Shown: piece after piece, positions 23,381-33,698 of the stretch | Position numbering within the stretch: position 1 is the first letter of the stretch | Layout: the number at the start of each line of letters is the position of its first letter | Assembly: GCF_025359345.1 (NCBI RefSeq) | Contig: NZ_JANYGQ010000036.1 | Coordinates: 372,001 to 436,000, forward strand | Reading direction: 5' to 3' | Source of the DNA: Mucilaginibacter sp. | Lineage (GTDB): Bacteria; Bacteroidota; Bacteroidia; Sphingobacteriales; Sphingobacteriaceae | Length of the DNA: 64,000 bases | Program-made: the position numbers and the translations under genes | The notes under the pieces: generated by a model | What the model was told of the DNA's origin: nothing | The model's database searches: none | Seen by the model: only the letters and a program-made list of their open reading frames with translations

Positions 23381-26300
23381 ATGAAAACGGTACTCATTAA
23401 AAAGTATGGTTATTATATTGCGTTATCATTGATGCTAATCTTTTGTGCTATAGGATCAGGGTTTGCGCAATCGTTAAAAACACCGTATCCTATAATTTTT
23501 GTGCACGGTACAGGTTCAAATAATAACACATGGGGGAGGCAAGATAATCAATTTGATAATATAGTTGATTATTTAGAAGGTGCGGGCCTAAAATTAGGAG
23601 ATAGCTTAAAGCTTTCGCTGAATTATCAGAGAACTTTGGCGCATTTTAATACAACGAAGGAACAAGATGTTCACCTATTTAACACCAATATAGGATTTGG
23701 TGATTTTTATACGGTAAGTTTTGACGTGCGCGCGTCCGGAACGGTAACAACCGTCAACGACCAAGTAGCAATAACCTCTAAGTGTTTAGCAACAGATAAT
23801 ATAATAACTGTAAATCATCCATCTCAGTTTATTAAAAATGATATTTTACGTATCAAAGATGAGTTTATGCAGGTTACAGGCGTTAATGGCAATTTAGTTT
23901 CTGTAAAGAGGCATTTATTAGGTACAGTCGCGACTGAGTATCCCGGGATAATACCAATATATAATCTTTCAAATCAGAGCAATCAGGCATCTATAGCTAA
24001 GCAGGGATACGCACTTAAACTTGCTATCGACGCGATAATAAAGAAAACCAATGCAAAAAAGGTAATCCTTGTCGGTCATTCGATGGGGGGATTGGCTGCC
24101 AGAGAGTATATAAAAAATTATGCAAATAATAACGTAGCAAAAATTGTAACCGTGGGGACACCACATTACGGAACGAATGTTACAGATTTTAACAATGCCT
24201 TTATTAATGTATTTCTTCCTACTCTTGACGAACGATCAGAAGCTGTCAGGGATCTAAGGACAGATATAAGTGGCGCCTTAGCGCCCTATTTATTTGGAGG
24301 CTATGAAAGCAGTGTAAAGGGTTATTATAGCAGCGACATTAACTGTGATGGTGTGGAGACCAGCATAATAGATGGTTTAAACAGCGCTTCAGGATATTCA
24401 TCGTTAAATAATATAGCCCGTACATGGATAGCATCCAATTGGTCTTACCTGCCTGGCTTAGGGTATAACGACGCGGTTGTTTTAACAAAAAGCGAATACA
24501 TTTCAAGCGACGACACGCTAATGACCAATAAAAGGCACGACGACGAAACAAGGGACTACTATACATTGCTTCGTGGCTTGGATGAGCCCGACGATCCCGC
24601 ATTGGCGTATGAAATACAACCGACAAGTACCACAAAGGGCTTTGTTACATTTACCAAAGGTGAAAAAGCCGGTGAAAAAAATCCCTATGACAGAGACCTT
24701 TTTAAGATCAATATAACCCGTCACACACACCTGCAAGTTGACATTACGGCAGGCGTTTACACAGGGATAAATACAATCAGTTTGCTTGACGCAGATCTAA
24801 GTGTAAGAAAAAGTATATCTCATGTTACTGTTAACCCATCTATTTCGGACGATCTGGAGCCTGGTATATATTATATTCAAGTTTATGGAACGGCAACACC
24901 CGGAATTGCGCCGGATTATAAATATGCATCTTACAATTACCCCTACACAATAAATACAACAGCCACAGTAATTCCTGATCCAAAATTTTCAATTTCTCCG
25001 ACAGGGCTGTTGACTTTTTATGACGTTGTATTGGGTCAATACCAGGAAAAAAATATAACGCTTACCAATAACGGCACTTCGACCGTGGCGGTTAGCAATC
25101 TATCCCTTAGTGGTATTGATGCGGGGCAGTTTATAATTACCACCCCAACAACTTTTGCAGTTCAGGTTGGCATGAGCCAAGCCATCACCTTACGCTTTAA
25201 GCCTACCAGCGCAGGGGTTAAAAACGCGGCAATTAAAATTGAAAGTAATTCAGCCGACAATCCTGCTATATTGGTAGCGTTAACCGGAACCGGAGCAGAT
25301 CATGCAGCTAAAACGCTTGTAATTAACAACGATCCATCGTACAGTTTTGGTGATGTAACCGTTGCTGGTAGTAAAATCAACACTTTTACACTTCAAAATA
25401 CCGGTTCCGACCCATTGCTGATATCTGGTTTATCAATATCAGGAGCCGATCCAAGCGCGTTCACTATAACACCTGTTGTCGTGCCTTTTACGCTACAAAC
25501 TGGGTCAATAACGTCAATTGTTGTAGAGTTTTCTCCTGCCACGGTCGGTTCTAAATCCGGAAGTTTGGTTATTAGCAATAATTCGGATAACTATGGCCCA
25601 AATCACTCGATTGCGCTCTATGGTAATGGATCCAATAGTATATATAGTGGAATTTCAGGAAGCATAACTGGTTATGAATACTGGTTTGATGATGATTATT
25701 CGTCAAGAATTCAAAATAACGTGACGGCTCAAAATATCTCATACTTAAATACGAATTTCCAAACAACATCGTTAACTGTAGGCTCTCACATCCTTCGTAT
25801 TCGTTACGTGGATAAACATGGACTTTGGAGTGCAGTAATGAGTCAGAATTTTTATAAGCAGCCACTGGCTCCGAATAGTGCACGGAAAATCGAGGGTTAT
25901 GAATATTGGTTTGATGATAACTACGCATCGAAGTTATTTGTGTCGATTACTACGCAAGTAACCACCACATTAAATGCAAATATAAGTACAGGATCATTAT
26001 CAACAGGATCACATTTGTTAAACATTAGATATAAAGATGATAACGGACAATGGAGTAACATTAGAACCAGTAATTTTTACAGACAGCCATTGGTCAACGG
26101 CGCTACTAGGAGAATTATCAGTTACGAGTATTGGTTTGACGATAGCTATACTACTAAAAATGTTATTAATATAACCCCACAGCAATCTGCTGTTTTAAAT
26201 GGAAATATTAATACACTCGGTCTAGCCATCGGCCAACATAATTTGCATATCAGATATAAAGACGATAGCGGGCAGTGGAGCTTTATCAAAACCAGTAGTT

Positions 26301-28819
26301 TTTACAGGCGGCCTTTGGCCAATGGTGTAATAAGGAAAATTGTTAGCTATGAATATTGGTTTGACGATAATTATTCTGCCAAAAAACGCATTAGTATTTC
26401 CTCACAACAGTCCGCCGTTTTAAATAAAAGCATAAACACTTCCAATTTAACTATTGGTCAACATGATTTGCATATAAGGTATCAGGATGATAACGGGCAG
26501 TGGACCATCGTTTCAAATAGCAATTTTTATAACACTGGCCAACACAGTAGTAATAATACCGTCACCGCCTACCGTTATTGGTTTGATACAGATAATACCC
26601 ATATGGTTACCGCCACAGTTTCAACTACCGCTAACCCATATAATTTTTCCGCCAATATCAATACTTCTACCCTGCCCAATGGTCAGCATACCATTCATTT
26701 TCAGTTCAGGGATTATAACAATGCATGGAGTACGGTCACCACCGATACGGCGATGTTTTATACCGCGAGGCCGCCAACAATTACCGCTTTTACCCCCGCT
26801 GTAGCCACGCCCGGTACCACTGTGACTATTACAGGCACCAATTTCAACACAGTAACTGCAGTTAAATTTGGAGGGGTTGCAGCTTCTTCGTTTACAATCT
26901 TATCTGCTACCAGTATCATAGCGGTTGTGGGTCCTGGCACTTCGGGCAGTGTTTCGGTCACAAATCCAGACGGCACGTTTACCAAAGCCGGATTTAGAAG
27001 CGGCTCAAGTAACGCGCTGTTAACTTCGATAAAAGTAGCCCCCATCACAGCGTTGACGGTAATAAGCGGACCCGACTACCGGGATTACACTACCACAGTG
27101 CCAAACAGCGAAACCAGCGTTAAAATAACACCCACAACGCAGGATGCCACGGCAACTATAAAAGTAAACGGCGTAACAGTTGCCAGCGGAGCATCTTCAG
27201 CGTCGATACCATTAAACTTAGGCGACAATGTAATTAATACGGTAGTAACCGCGCAGGACGGCATAACCACCAAAACCTATTCTATAAAATTCACCCGCTT
27301 ACCATCAACCAATGCCAACCTGGCTAATTTGACATTAAGCAGCGGCACGCTGACTCCGGTGTTTGCAGCGGGCACAACCAGCTACACAGCAACAGTTGGC
27401 GCCGCTACTATTACCGTAACGCCCACAGCCAGCGATCCAAATGCCACCGTGAAGGTAAATGGCACAACGGTAGCATCCGGCACAGCATCAGCAGCATTGC
27501 CGCTGGTTGTTGGGTCAAATGTAATTACAACCGTGGTTACAGCAAGTGATGGCGCAACCACACAAACCTACACGTTAACAGTGACCCGGCTTCCAAATAA
27601 CGCCCTTCTAACTACGTTAAAAGTAACCCCTTCAACGGCGCTGACTTTAGTGAGCGGGGCAGACTACAAAGATTATACAACTACAGTTCCTAATACCGAA
27701 ACCGGCGTTAAAATAACGCCAACAGCACAGGATGCCCTGGCAACGATAAAAGTAAATAGCGTTACTGTAGCCAGCGGAGCAGCCTCTGCTGCCATACCAT
27801 TACATGCAGGCGACAATGTAATTAATACGGTAGTAACCGCGCAGGACGGCATAACCACCAAAACTTATTCTATAAAATTCACCCGCTTACCATCAACCAA
27901 CGCCAACCTGGCTGGTTTGACAATAAACAGCGGTACGCTGTCGCCGGTGTTTGCCGCTGGCACAACCGCCTATACGGCCACAGTAGGCGCAGCTAATATT
28001 ACGATAGCGCCTACGGCCGGCGATGCAGATGCAACGATTAAGGTAAATGGTACGGCAGTAGCTTCCGGGGCGGCATCAGCAGCGTTGCCGCTGGTTGTTG
28101 GGTCGAATGTAATTACTACTGTGGTAACAGCAAGTGATGGTACAACCACCAAAACCTATACCTTAACGGTAACCCGGCTTTCAAACAACGCCCTCTTAAC
28201 TACCTTAAAGGTAAGCCCGTCTACACCACTTACCTTAGTGAGCGGAGCCGATTACAAGGATTACACCACTACAGTTCCCAACAGCGAAACCAGCGTTAAG
28301 GTAATACCAACAAGCCAGGATGCCGGAGCATCGATAAAAGTAAATGGCGTTACTGTAGCCAGCGGGGCAGCCTCTGCCGCGATACCATTAAATGTAGGTG
28401 CCAACGTAGTGAATACGGTAGTAACAGCACCGGATGGCATAAGCGTAAAAACCTATAGTTTAACCTTTACCCGCCAGGCGCCGGGAGGGGTGGTGCTGAA
28501 ATATGAACCGCAGGAACAACCAATTAGTACCGACAACATTACCGTACACCAAAACGTATCGCCAAATGGCGACGGCAACAGCGATGTGCTGATGATTGAC
28601 GGCATAGCGGCTTACCCGGAAAATAAAGTGCAGATAATTAACCGTAGTGGTGTTTTGGTGTACGAGGCCAGCGGCTACGACAACCAGGCTAAAGTATTTG
28701 ACGGCCACTCAAGTGTCGATGGTAAACTGCAACAAGCGGGCACTTATTTTTATTCGCTTGAATATAAGGATGGGAAAGAGACCAAGCGGAAAACCGGGTT
28801 TATTGTGCTGAAACGTTAA
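23381..28819 (+). CDS. Giant secreted multidomain lipase-like protein with T9SS C-terminal domain
   Basis: 1812 residues. Signal peptide 1-30. An alpha/beta-hydrolase (lipase/PGAP1-like) domain covers about 36-400, with IIFVHGTGSNNNTWG for the oxyanion region and nucleophile Ser234 in VGHSMGG. At 540-760 are two ASH / choice-of-anchor D domains (ITLTNNGTSTVAVSNLSLSG). At 762-1127 are five repeats of about 75 residues, each with a Y-x-YWFDD motif and a DDNGQWS-type end. An IPT/TIG domain lies at 1128-1208, then five cadherin-like beta-sandwich repeats at 1210-1700. The gliding-motility-associated C-terminal domain is at 1705-1812 (NVSPNGDGNSDVL). It should be exported by T9SS and attached to, or released from, the cell surface. 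Lipid substrate unknown. Confidence 0.85.
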   Translation: MKTVLIKKYGYYIALSLMLIFCAIGSGFAQSLKTPYPIIFVHGTGSNNNTWGRQDNQFDNIVDYLEGAGLKLGDSLKLSLNYQRTLAHFNTTKEQDVHLFNTNIGFGDFYTVSFDVRASGTVTTVNDQVAITSKCLATDNIITVNHPSQFIKNDILRIKDEFMQVTGVNGNLVSVKRHLLGTVATEYPGIIPIYNLSNQSNQASIAKQGYALKLAIDAIIKKTNAKKVILVGHSMGGLAAREYIKNYANNNVAKIVTVGTPHYGTNVTDFNNAFINVFLPTLDERSEAVRDLRTDISGALAPYLFGGYESSVKGYYSSDINCDGVETSIIDGLNSASGYSSLNNIARTWIASNWSYLPGLGYNDAVVLTKSEYISSDDTLMTNKRHDDETRDYYTLLRGLDEPDDPALAYEIQPTSTTKGFVTFTKGEKAGEKNPYDRDLFKINITRHTHLQVDITAGVYTGINTISLLDADLSVRKSISHVTVNPSISDDLEPGIYYIQVYGTATPGIAPDYKYASYNYPYTINTTATVIPDPKFSISPTGLLTFYDVVLGQYQEKNITLTNNGTSTVAVSNLSLSGIDAGQFIITTPTTFAVQVGMSQAITLRFKPTSAGVKNAAIKIESNSADNPAILVALTGTGADHAAKTLVINNDPSYSFGDVTVAGSKINTFTLQNTGSDPLLISGLSISGADPSAFTITPVVVPFTLQTGSITSIVVEFSPATVGSKSGSLVISNNSDNYGPNHSIALYGNGSNSIYSGISGSITGYEYWFDDDYSSRIQNNVTAQNISYLNTNFQTTSLTVGSHILRIRYVDKHGLWSAVMSQNFYKQPLAPNSARKIEGYEYWFDDNYASKLFVSITTQVTTTLNANISTGSLSTGSHLLNIRYKDDNGQWSNIRTSNFYRQPLVNGATRRIISYEYWFDDSYTTKNVINITPQQSAVLNGNINTLGLAIGQHNLHIRYKDDSGQWSFIKTSSFYRRPLANGVIRKIVSYEYWFDDNYSAKKRISISSQQSAVLNKSINTSNLTIGQHDLHIRYQDDNGQWTIVSNSNFYNTGQHSSNNTVTAYRYWFDTDNTHMVTATVSTTANPYNFSANINTSTLPNGQHTIHFQFRDYNNAWSTVTTDTAMFYTARPPTITAFTPAVATPGTTVTITGTNFNTVTAVKFGGVAASSFTILSATSIIAVVGPGTSGSVSVTNPDGTFTKAGFRSGSSNALLTSIKVAPITALTVISGPDYRDYTTTVPNSETSVKITPTTQDATATIKVNGVTVASGASSASIPLNLGDNVINTVVTAQDGITTKTYSIKFTRLPSTNANLANLTLSSGTLTPVFAAGTTSYTATVGAATITVTPTASDPNATVKVNGTTVASGTASAALPLVVGSNVITTVVTASDGATTQTYTLTVTRLPNNALLTTLKVTPSTALTLVSGADYKDYTTTVPNTETGVKITPTAQDALATIKVNSVTVASGAASAAIPLHAGDNVINTVVTAQDGITTKTYSIKFTRLPSTNANLAGLTINSGTLSPVFAAGTTAYTATVGAANITIAPTAGDADATIKVNGTAVASGAASAALPLVVGSNVITTVVTASDGTTTKTYTLTVTRLSNNALLTTLKVSPSTPLTLVSGADYKDYTTTVPNSETSVKVIPTSQDAGASIKVNGVTVASGAASAAIPLNVGANVVNTVVTAPDGISVKTYSLTFTRQAPGGVVLKYEPQEQPISTDNITVHQNVSPNGDGNSDVLMIDGIAAYPENKVQIINRSGVLVYEASGYDNQAKVFDGHSSVDGKLQQAGTYFYSLEYKDGKETKRKTGFIVLKR

Positions 28820-28835
28820 TAATATGCAGACCACT

Positions 28836-28879
28836 AAGCCGGGAACGGGGATGTTTTTTTCCTGGTTCCCGGCTTTTTT
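28836..28879 (+). terminator. Terminator after the giant lipase gene
   Basis: AAGCCGGGAAC (28836-28846) pairs with GTTCCCGGCTT (28865-28875), and the stem runs into a T-tract (TTTTTT). The loop is about 18 bases. Confidence 0.85.
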
Positions 28880-29303
28880 GTTAAACGGAGGTTGAACTCA
28901 GGTATAACGGGCAATAAGTTTTTAACAAGCGGAATGCTATGTTTTGCTGTTTAACTACCAGCTTTGATATTTAAAGTATATCTTATTATAATAGTAATGA
29001 TCGGCCGATTTGCATGGCTTGATATTGATAACCAACTGTTTAGGTTAGAAATTTTGATTTATTAAATATTTTATATTTACATTTATTAACTGATTTTCTG
29101 CTATTTAATTGTTTTTAACTGGCAGCAAACCTTCGTGGTTATTTAAAAATATAGCTTTTTACCGATTTTTAGAGAAGAATATGCCGTTATCCGCCCGGCG
29201 TTAACAGCGACTTAAAAAATGGATGGGATTGCAGCGTATTATAGTATGCTTATGAAAAAATAAGGTGTCCGCCTTTATAAAGTAATATTTGAAAACAAAG
29301 TAT
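28880..29303. other. AT-rich intergenic region
   Basis: This 424-bp gap upstream of the first NHL protein has no ORF that looks coding. It is A/T-rich (for example around 29050-29100) and presumably holds the promoter, but I could not find a clean TTTG-N20-TAnnTTTG pair. Confidence 0.4.
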
Positions 29304-32300
29304 ATGCGAAAAGCCTGCCCCTTACCCATCATGTTGCAATTAAAGCGAATTATCTTGCTGGCCTCGTTATTTTTTGCAGTTATAGTTCCTTTTAAATTAT
29401 TTGCCCAGGTGCCAACCATTAGCTATAACAGCCCGCAAACCTATACGGCAGGCGCTGTCATCTCTCCGTTATCGCCCACAAGCACCGGCGTAGCCGGATT
29501 GCTATATAGCAGCACCCGCCTAACTTTAGGGTCGGGTTTCAATTCTCCTTACGGGGTAGCGCTTGATGCTACCGGGAATATATACGTGGCCGACTTTGGC
29601 CATCACCTGGTGAAAAAAATGCCGGCGGGTGGAGGTGCAACGGTTACCTTAGGTTCGGGTTATGAGGGGCCTTACGGGGTAGCTGTTGACGCTGCCGGAA
29701 ATATATATGTGGCCGACGGCGGCAACGGTGTAAAGATGATTCCTGCCGCTGGGGGCAGTCAGGTAAGCGTAGGCGCTGGGTTAATTAGCTCGCATGGTGT
29801 GGCGACCGACCCGGCTGGGAACGTGTATGTGGCCGATAACGGAGCCATTTTAAAAATAACGCAAGGCGGCAAACAGGTTACTTTAGCCACAGTCAGCGTG
29901 GCATTCGGCCTGGCAGTTGATGCAGCAGGCAATGTGTACGTTGCAAACGGAAGTGCCACGATACAGAAGATACCGGCAAACGGTGGCGGCGCCCCGGTAA
30001 GTATTGGTTCGGGCTTTAGTAATGCCGAAGGAGTGGCCGTAGATGCTGCAGGCAATATTTACATTGCCGACTATGGCCATAACGCAATAAAACGGATGCC
30101 GGCGGGCGGCGGCGCACCAGTTAGCCTCGGGACGGGATTTACAAGTCCTTATGGCCTGGCGCTCGACGGCGCAGGCAACGTATTTGTTGCAGCAACCGGC
30201 AACAACGCAGTTAAAGAAATGAAACCTGTTGGCGGCTATTTCATCAGTTCGTCTTTACCGGCAGGCTTAAATTTTGATTGCACTACGGGAATTTTTAGTG
30301 GTATGCCATCAGCAGAAAGCCCTATGGCAAATTATACAGTTACTGCTTATAACAGTACCGGCAGTGCTGCTGCTATAGTTAATATAAAGGTTAATCCATC
30401 ATCGCCACCGGCGTTATCCATTAGCTACAACAGCCCCCAAATCTACTCAACAGGTATTAAAATAACACCACTTGTTCCTGTAACTACCGGAGTGGTTGCG
30501 GCACCCGGATACAGTAACAATATGGCGAGCATTGGTTCAGGCTTTAGCAATCCGGCCGGCGTTGCAGCCGACCCGGCAGGTAATATATACGTGGCCGACT
30601 TAAACAACGGGCAGGTTAAAAAGATACCTGCGGATGGTGGCCCGCCCGTTGTTATAGGTACGTTCGCCCAGCCGAATGGGGTAGCCGTTGACGCGGCGGG
30701 TAACGTATATGTTGCCGATGGCGCAACGGGCATCCAAAAAATACCGGCGGGCGGTGGCAGCCCGGTAATGATAGGTTCGGGCATTACAAATCCTTATAGC
30801 GTGGCTGTTGATGCCGCCCGCAATGTGTTTTTATCGGACCTTGGCGATCATAAAGTAAAGGAAATTCCGACAGCCGGCGGCCCAATTATTGTTTTAGGGA
30901 CAAGCGGCGAGTTGCTTAGCCCCTATGGCGTAGCAGTTGACCCTGCCGGAAATATTTACGTTGCCGATTTGGAGGACAACGCGGTGAAAAAATTCCCGCA
31001 TGGTGGCGGCAGTTGGGTGCCCGTAGGAGGCGTGTTTAGCGTTCCGTTTGGCGTAACAACTGATGGGGCAGGCAACGTTTACGTAACCGACTCGGGCAAT
31101 AAACAAATAAGGGAAATTCCTGCGGGTGGTGGCAGCACCATTACTATAGGAACAGGTTTCCTGAACCCGTACGGTATTGCGGCAGATGGCAAGGGAAATA
31201 TCTACGTGTCTGACCAGATAAATAATACCATAAGGGAAATTAAGCCCGTTGGCGGTTATTTCATAACCCCATTTTTACCCGCCGGCCTCAGTTTTGATAA
31301 TGGCACCGGTATCATCAGCGGCACCCCGGTTGCGGTTTCGCCCGCAAACAACTATACCGTTACAGCATATAACAGCTTTGCTGGTAATTCCACAATGGTA
31401 AATATAACTGTTAACAGTTTATTGGTTAATGCCGACATTACCGCCCTTGCAACAAATGCCGGCAGTTTATCGCCCGTGTTTGCGCCATCAATTACCAGCT
31501 ACACTGAAGTCCTGCCTGCTACCACTTCGTCGGTAACCGTTACCCCAGTAGCCGCCGCACCCGGGGCCACTATAAAAGTAAACGGAACGGTAGTAATGTC
31601 AGGAGCTGCATCAGCAGCATTGCCGCTGGTTGTCGGGGCCAATGCAATCAACACGGTAGTAACCGCTCAGGATGGAACCACCACTAAAACCTATACGTTA
31701 ACAGTAACCCGGCTATCAAATAACGCTGCGTTAACCACCTTGAAAATAAGCCCGTTAACATCACTTACGTTAGTGAGCGGCGCTGATTACAAAGATTACA
31801 CAACTACAGTGCCTAACAGCGAAACCAGCGTTAAAATAACGCCCACAGCACAGGATGCTACTGCATCCATAAAAGTAAACGGTGTAGCCACGGTCAGCGG
31901 GTCAGCTTCTGCAGCTATACCATTACATGCTGGCGACAATGTAATTAATACGGTAGTAACCGCGCAGGATGGGACAACCATAAAAACCTATTCTATAAAA
32001 TTTACCCGCTTACCATCAACCAACGCCAACCTTGCTGGTTTGGCATTAAGCAGCGGTAAGCTGTCGCCGGTGTTTGCCGCAGGCACAACCAGTTACACGG
32101 CAACAGCAGGCACCGCTACTATTACGGTAACGCCTACAGCCGGCGATGCGGATGCAACGATAAAGGTAAATGGTACGGCAGTAGCTTCCGGAGCGGCATC
32201 AGCAGCGTTGCCGTTGGTTGTTGGGCCAAATGTAATTACAGTTGTGGTGACAGCAAGTGATGGAACGACCACAAAAACCTATACGTTAACAGTAACCCGG

Positions 32301-32942
32301 CTTTCAAATAACGCCCTTTTAACTACGTTAAAAGTAAGCCCAGTAACAACGCTGACGGTGGTAAGCGGGGCCGACTACAAAGATTATACGACCACAGTAC
32401 CTAACAGCCAAACCAGCGTTAAGGTAATACCAACAAGCCAGGATGCCACGGCATCGATAAAAGTTAACGGCGTCACGGTGGCCAGCGGAGCAGCCTCTGC
32501 TGCAATTTCGTTAAGTGTAGGTACCAATGTTGTTAATACTGTGGTAACAGCACAGGATGGTATAACCGTAAAAACCTATAGCATAACGTTTACCCGCCAG
32601 GCACCCGGAGGGGTGGTGATGAAATATGAACCGCAGGAACAACCAATTAGTACCGACAACGTTACCGTACACCAAAACGTATCGCCCAATGGCGATGGTA
32701 ACAGCGATGTGCTGGTGATTGACGGCATAGGGGCTTACCCGGAAAATAAAGTGCAGATAATGAACCGCAGCGGCGTATTAGTATATGAAGCCAAAGGCTA
32801 TGATAATACCACGAAAGTATTTGACGGACATTCCAGTACCAGTGGTAAGTTGCAGCAGGCAGGTACTTTTATGTATTCGCTGGAGTATAAAGACGGCGAT
32901 GAAGTGAAGCACAAAACCGGGTTTATTGTGCTGAAATATTAG
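29304..32942 (+). CDS. Secreted NHL-propeller / cadherin-like repeat protein with T9SS C-terminal domain
   Basis: 1212 residues from ATG 29304; ATG 29331 is an alternative that gives a shorter signal peptide, and TTG 29289 is rejected. A signal peptide is followed by two modules (about 39-370 and 372-705). Each has six NHL blades (pattern GVAVDAAGNVYVAD-x-GNNAVKKIP-GGG, about 44 residues apart) closed by an Ig-like (He_PIG) domain, LPAGLxFDxxTGxxSGxP. Four cadherin-like repeats follow (about 709-1099, order B-A-B-A), then the type B T9SS sorting domain (NVSPNGDGNSDVLVIDG). NHL propellers usually bind proteins, carbohydrate or nucleic acid. No enzyme is visible, so an adhesin or surface scaffold is most likely. 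Confidence 0.85.
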   Translation: MRKACPLPIMLQLKRIILLASLFFAVIVPFKLFAQVPTISYNSPQTYTAGAVISPLSPTSTGVAGLLYSSTRLTLGSGFNSPYGVALDATGNIYVADFGHHLVKKMPAGGGATVTLGSGYEGPYGVAVDAAGNIYVADGGNGVKMIPAAGGSQVSVGAGLISSHGVATDPAGNVYVADNGAILKITQGGKQVTLATVSVAFGLAVDAAGNVYVANGSATIQKIPANGGGAPVSIGSGFSNAEGVAVDAAGNIYIADYGHNAIKRMPAGGGAPVSLGTGFTSPYGLALDGAGNVFVAATGNNAVKEMKPVGGYFISSSLPAGLNFDCTTGIFSGMPSAESPMANYTVTAYNSTGSAAAIVNIKVNPSSPPALSISYNSPQIYSTGIKITPLVPVTTGVVAAPGYSNNMASIGSGFSNPAGVAADPAGNIYVADLNNGQVKKIPADGGPPVVIGTFAQPNGVAVDAAGNVYVADGATGIQKIPAGGGSPVMIGSGITNPYSVAVDAARNVFLSDLGDHKVKEIPTAGGPIIVLGTSGELLSPYGVAVDPAGNIYVADLEDNAVKKFPHGGGSWVPVGGVFSVPFGVTTDGAGNVYVTDSGNKQIREIPAGGGSTITIGTGFLNPYGIAADGKGNIYVSDQINNTIREIKPVGGYFITPFLPAGLSFDNGTGIISGTPVAVSPANNYTVTAYNSFAGNSTMVNITVNSLLVNADITALATNAGSLSPVFAPSITSYTEVLPATTSSVTVTPVAAAPGATIKVNGTVVMSGAASAALPLVVGANAINTVVTAQDGTTTKTYTLTVTRLSNNAALTTLKISPLTSLTLVSGADYKDYTTTVPNSETSVKITPTAQDATASIKVNGVATVSGSASAAIPLHAGDNVINTVVTAQDGTTIKTYSIKFTRLPSTNANLAGLALSSGKLSPVFAAGTTSYTATAGTATITVTPTAGDADATIKVNGTAVASGAASAALPLVVGPNVITVVVTASDGTTTKTYTLTVTRLSNNALLTTLKVSPVTTLTVVSGADYKDYTTTVPNSQTSVKVIPTSQDATASIKVNGVTVASGAASAAISLSVGTNVVNTVVTAQDGITVKTYSITFTRQAPGGVVMKYEPQEQPISTDNVTVHQNVSPNGDGNSDVLVIDGIGAYPENKVQIMNRSGVLVYEAKGYDNTTKVFDGHSSTSGKLQQAGTFMYSLEYKDGDEVKHKTGFIVLKY

Positions 32943-32959
32943 GGGTGGTTAATTAGAGG

Positions 32960-33033
32960 TTAGAGACCAGAGATTAGTTAAAAACGGACAAGGATTCACA
33001 CTCCAGCCTTATGGAGTTGAGATTAGAGACCAG
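32960..33033. repeat. Word repeat (TTAGAGACCAG)
   Basis: TTAGAGACCAGAGATTAG (32960-32977) recurs as GAGATTAGAGACCAG (33019-33033), just after the giant gene. It is a stutter repeat with no hairpin and no ORF. Confidence 0.55.
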
Positions 33034-33178
33034 TTCATAGAACGCCTTGGTTTGGAAGTCTATGGTTGTTGGGTGAAGTGCGGTGTTAAATGCCTGTTAT
33101 TGAATGTGATAAATTCAATAGCAATTAAAGCTATTGTTGCTGAAAAGTATACTAAATGTGCAGCTTTGATGTTTAACA

Positions 33179-33682
33179 ATGAGATTCGTATCTTTATTAA
33201 TTATGGCGAAGTACCTGTTATTCATACTCGTGGTTTCTTCCTCGTGTTTAGCGCTTAAATACCAGGGTCAAAAAATTTGGTTGTTTTCTAAAACGCAATA
33301 CATGGGCAATGCGCCTGTAGATAAGGACGGCAAAGCGGTTAGGGGTTATACCGAAACCCTTTCATGTTTCATGGAGATCAGCAAAAATAAACCATCGCCC
33401 GCCTGGCAAACAGCCTGGTACAAAGGCGTAAAGTACTCGGTGAATATTTTACAGGTAAACCAGGATTCAGTTATAATCGGCCGGACAAAAAATGCAAAAA
33501 CCACCTTTGTAATCAAACCCGGGTCCGAAACAAAACTCATCCAATTGGAACTTACTGAGCAGGGCAATTTTAAAGCCCCGAAAGCAAACGGTTTTGTATT
33601 GGAAGGTATCCTAAACAATAAACAAGTTTACCAAACATCCGACGAGCCAGCAGTTGAGTTGGCCCCGGTGTTAATGCAATAA
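33179..33682 (+). CDS. Hypothetical exported protein
   Basis: 167 residues. The start could be ATG 33179 or ATG 33203 (MAKYLLFILVVSSSCLA). The second gives a cleaner signal peptide, whose end VSSSCLA resembles a lipobox. The rest is beta-rich (VKYSVNILQVNQDSVIIGR, TTFVIKPGSETKLIQLEL) and matches nothing I recognise. It converges with the BNR/sortilin gene, with only 16 bp between their stops. Confidence 0.6.
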   Translation: MRFVSLLIMAKYLLFILVVSSSCLALKYQGQKIWLFSKTQYMGNAPVDKDGKAVRGYTETLSCFMEISKNKPSPAWQTAWYKGVKYSVNILQVNQDSVIIGRTKNAKTTFVIKPGSETKLIQLELTEQGNFKAPKANGFVLEGILNNKQVYQTSDEPAVELAPVLMQ

Positions 33683-33698
33683 AAATTCACGGTTATTC

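Noticed and set aside
33052..33258. 68-residue plus-strand ORF
   Set aside because: Overlaps the start of the better-supported exported protein in another frame and looks non-coding.
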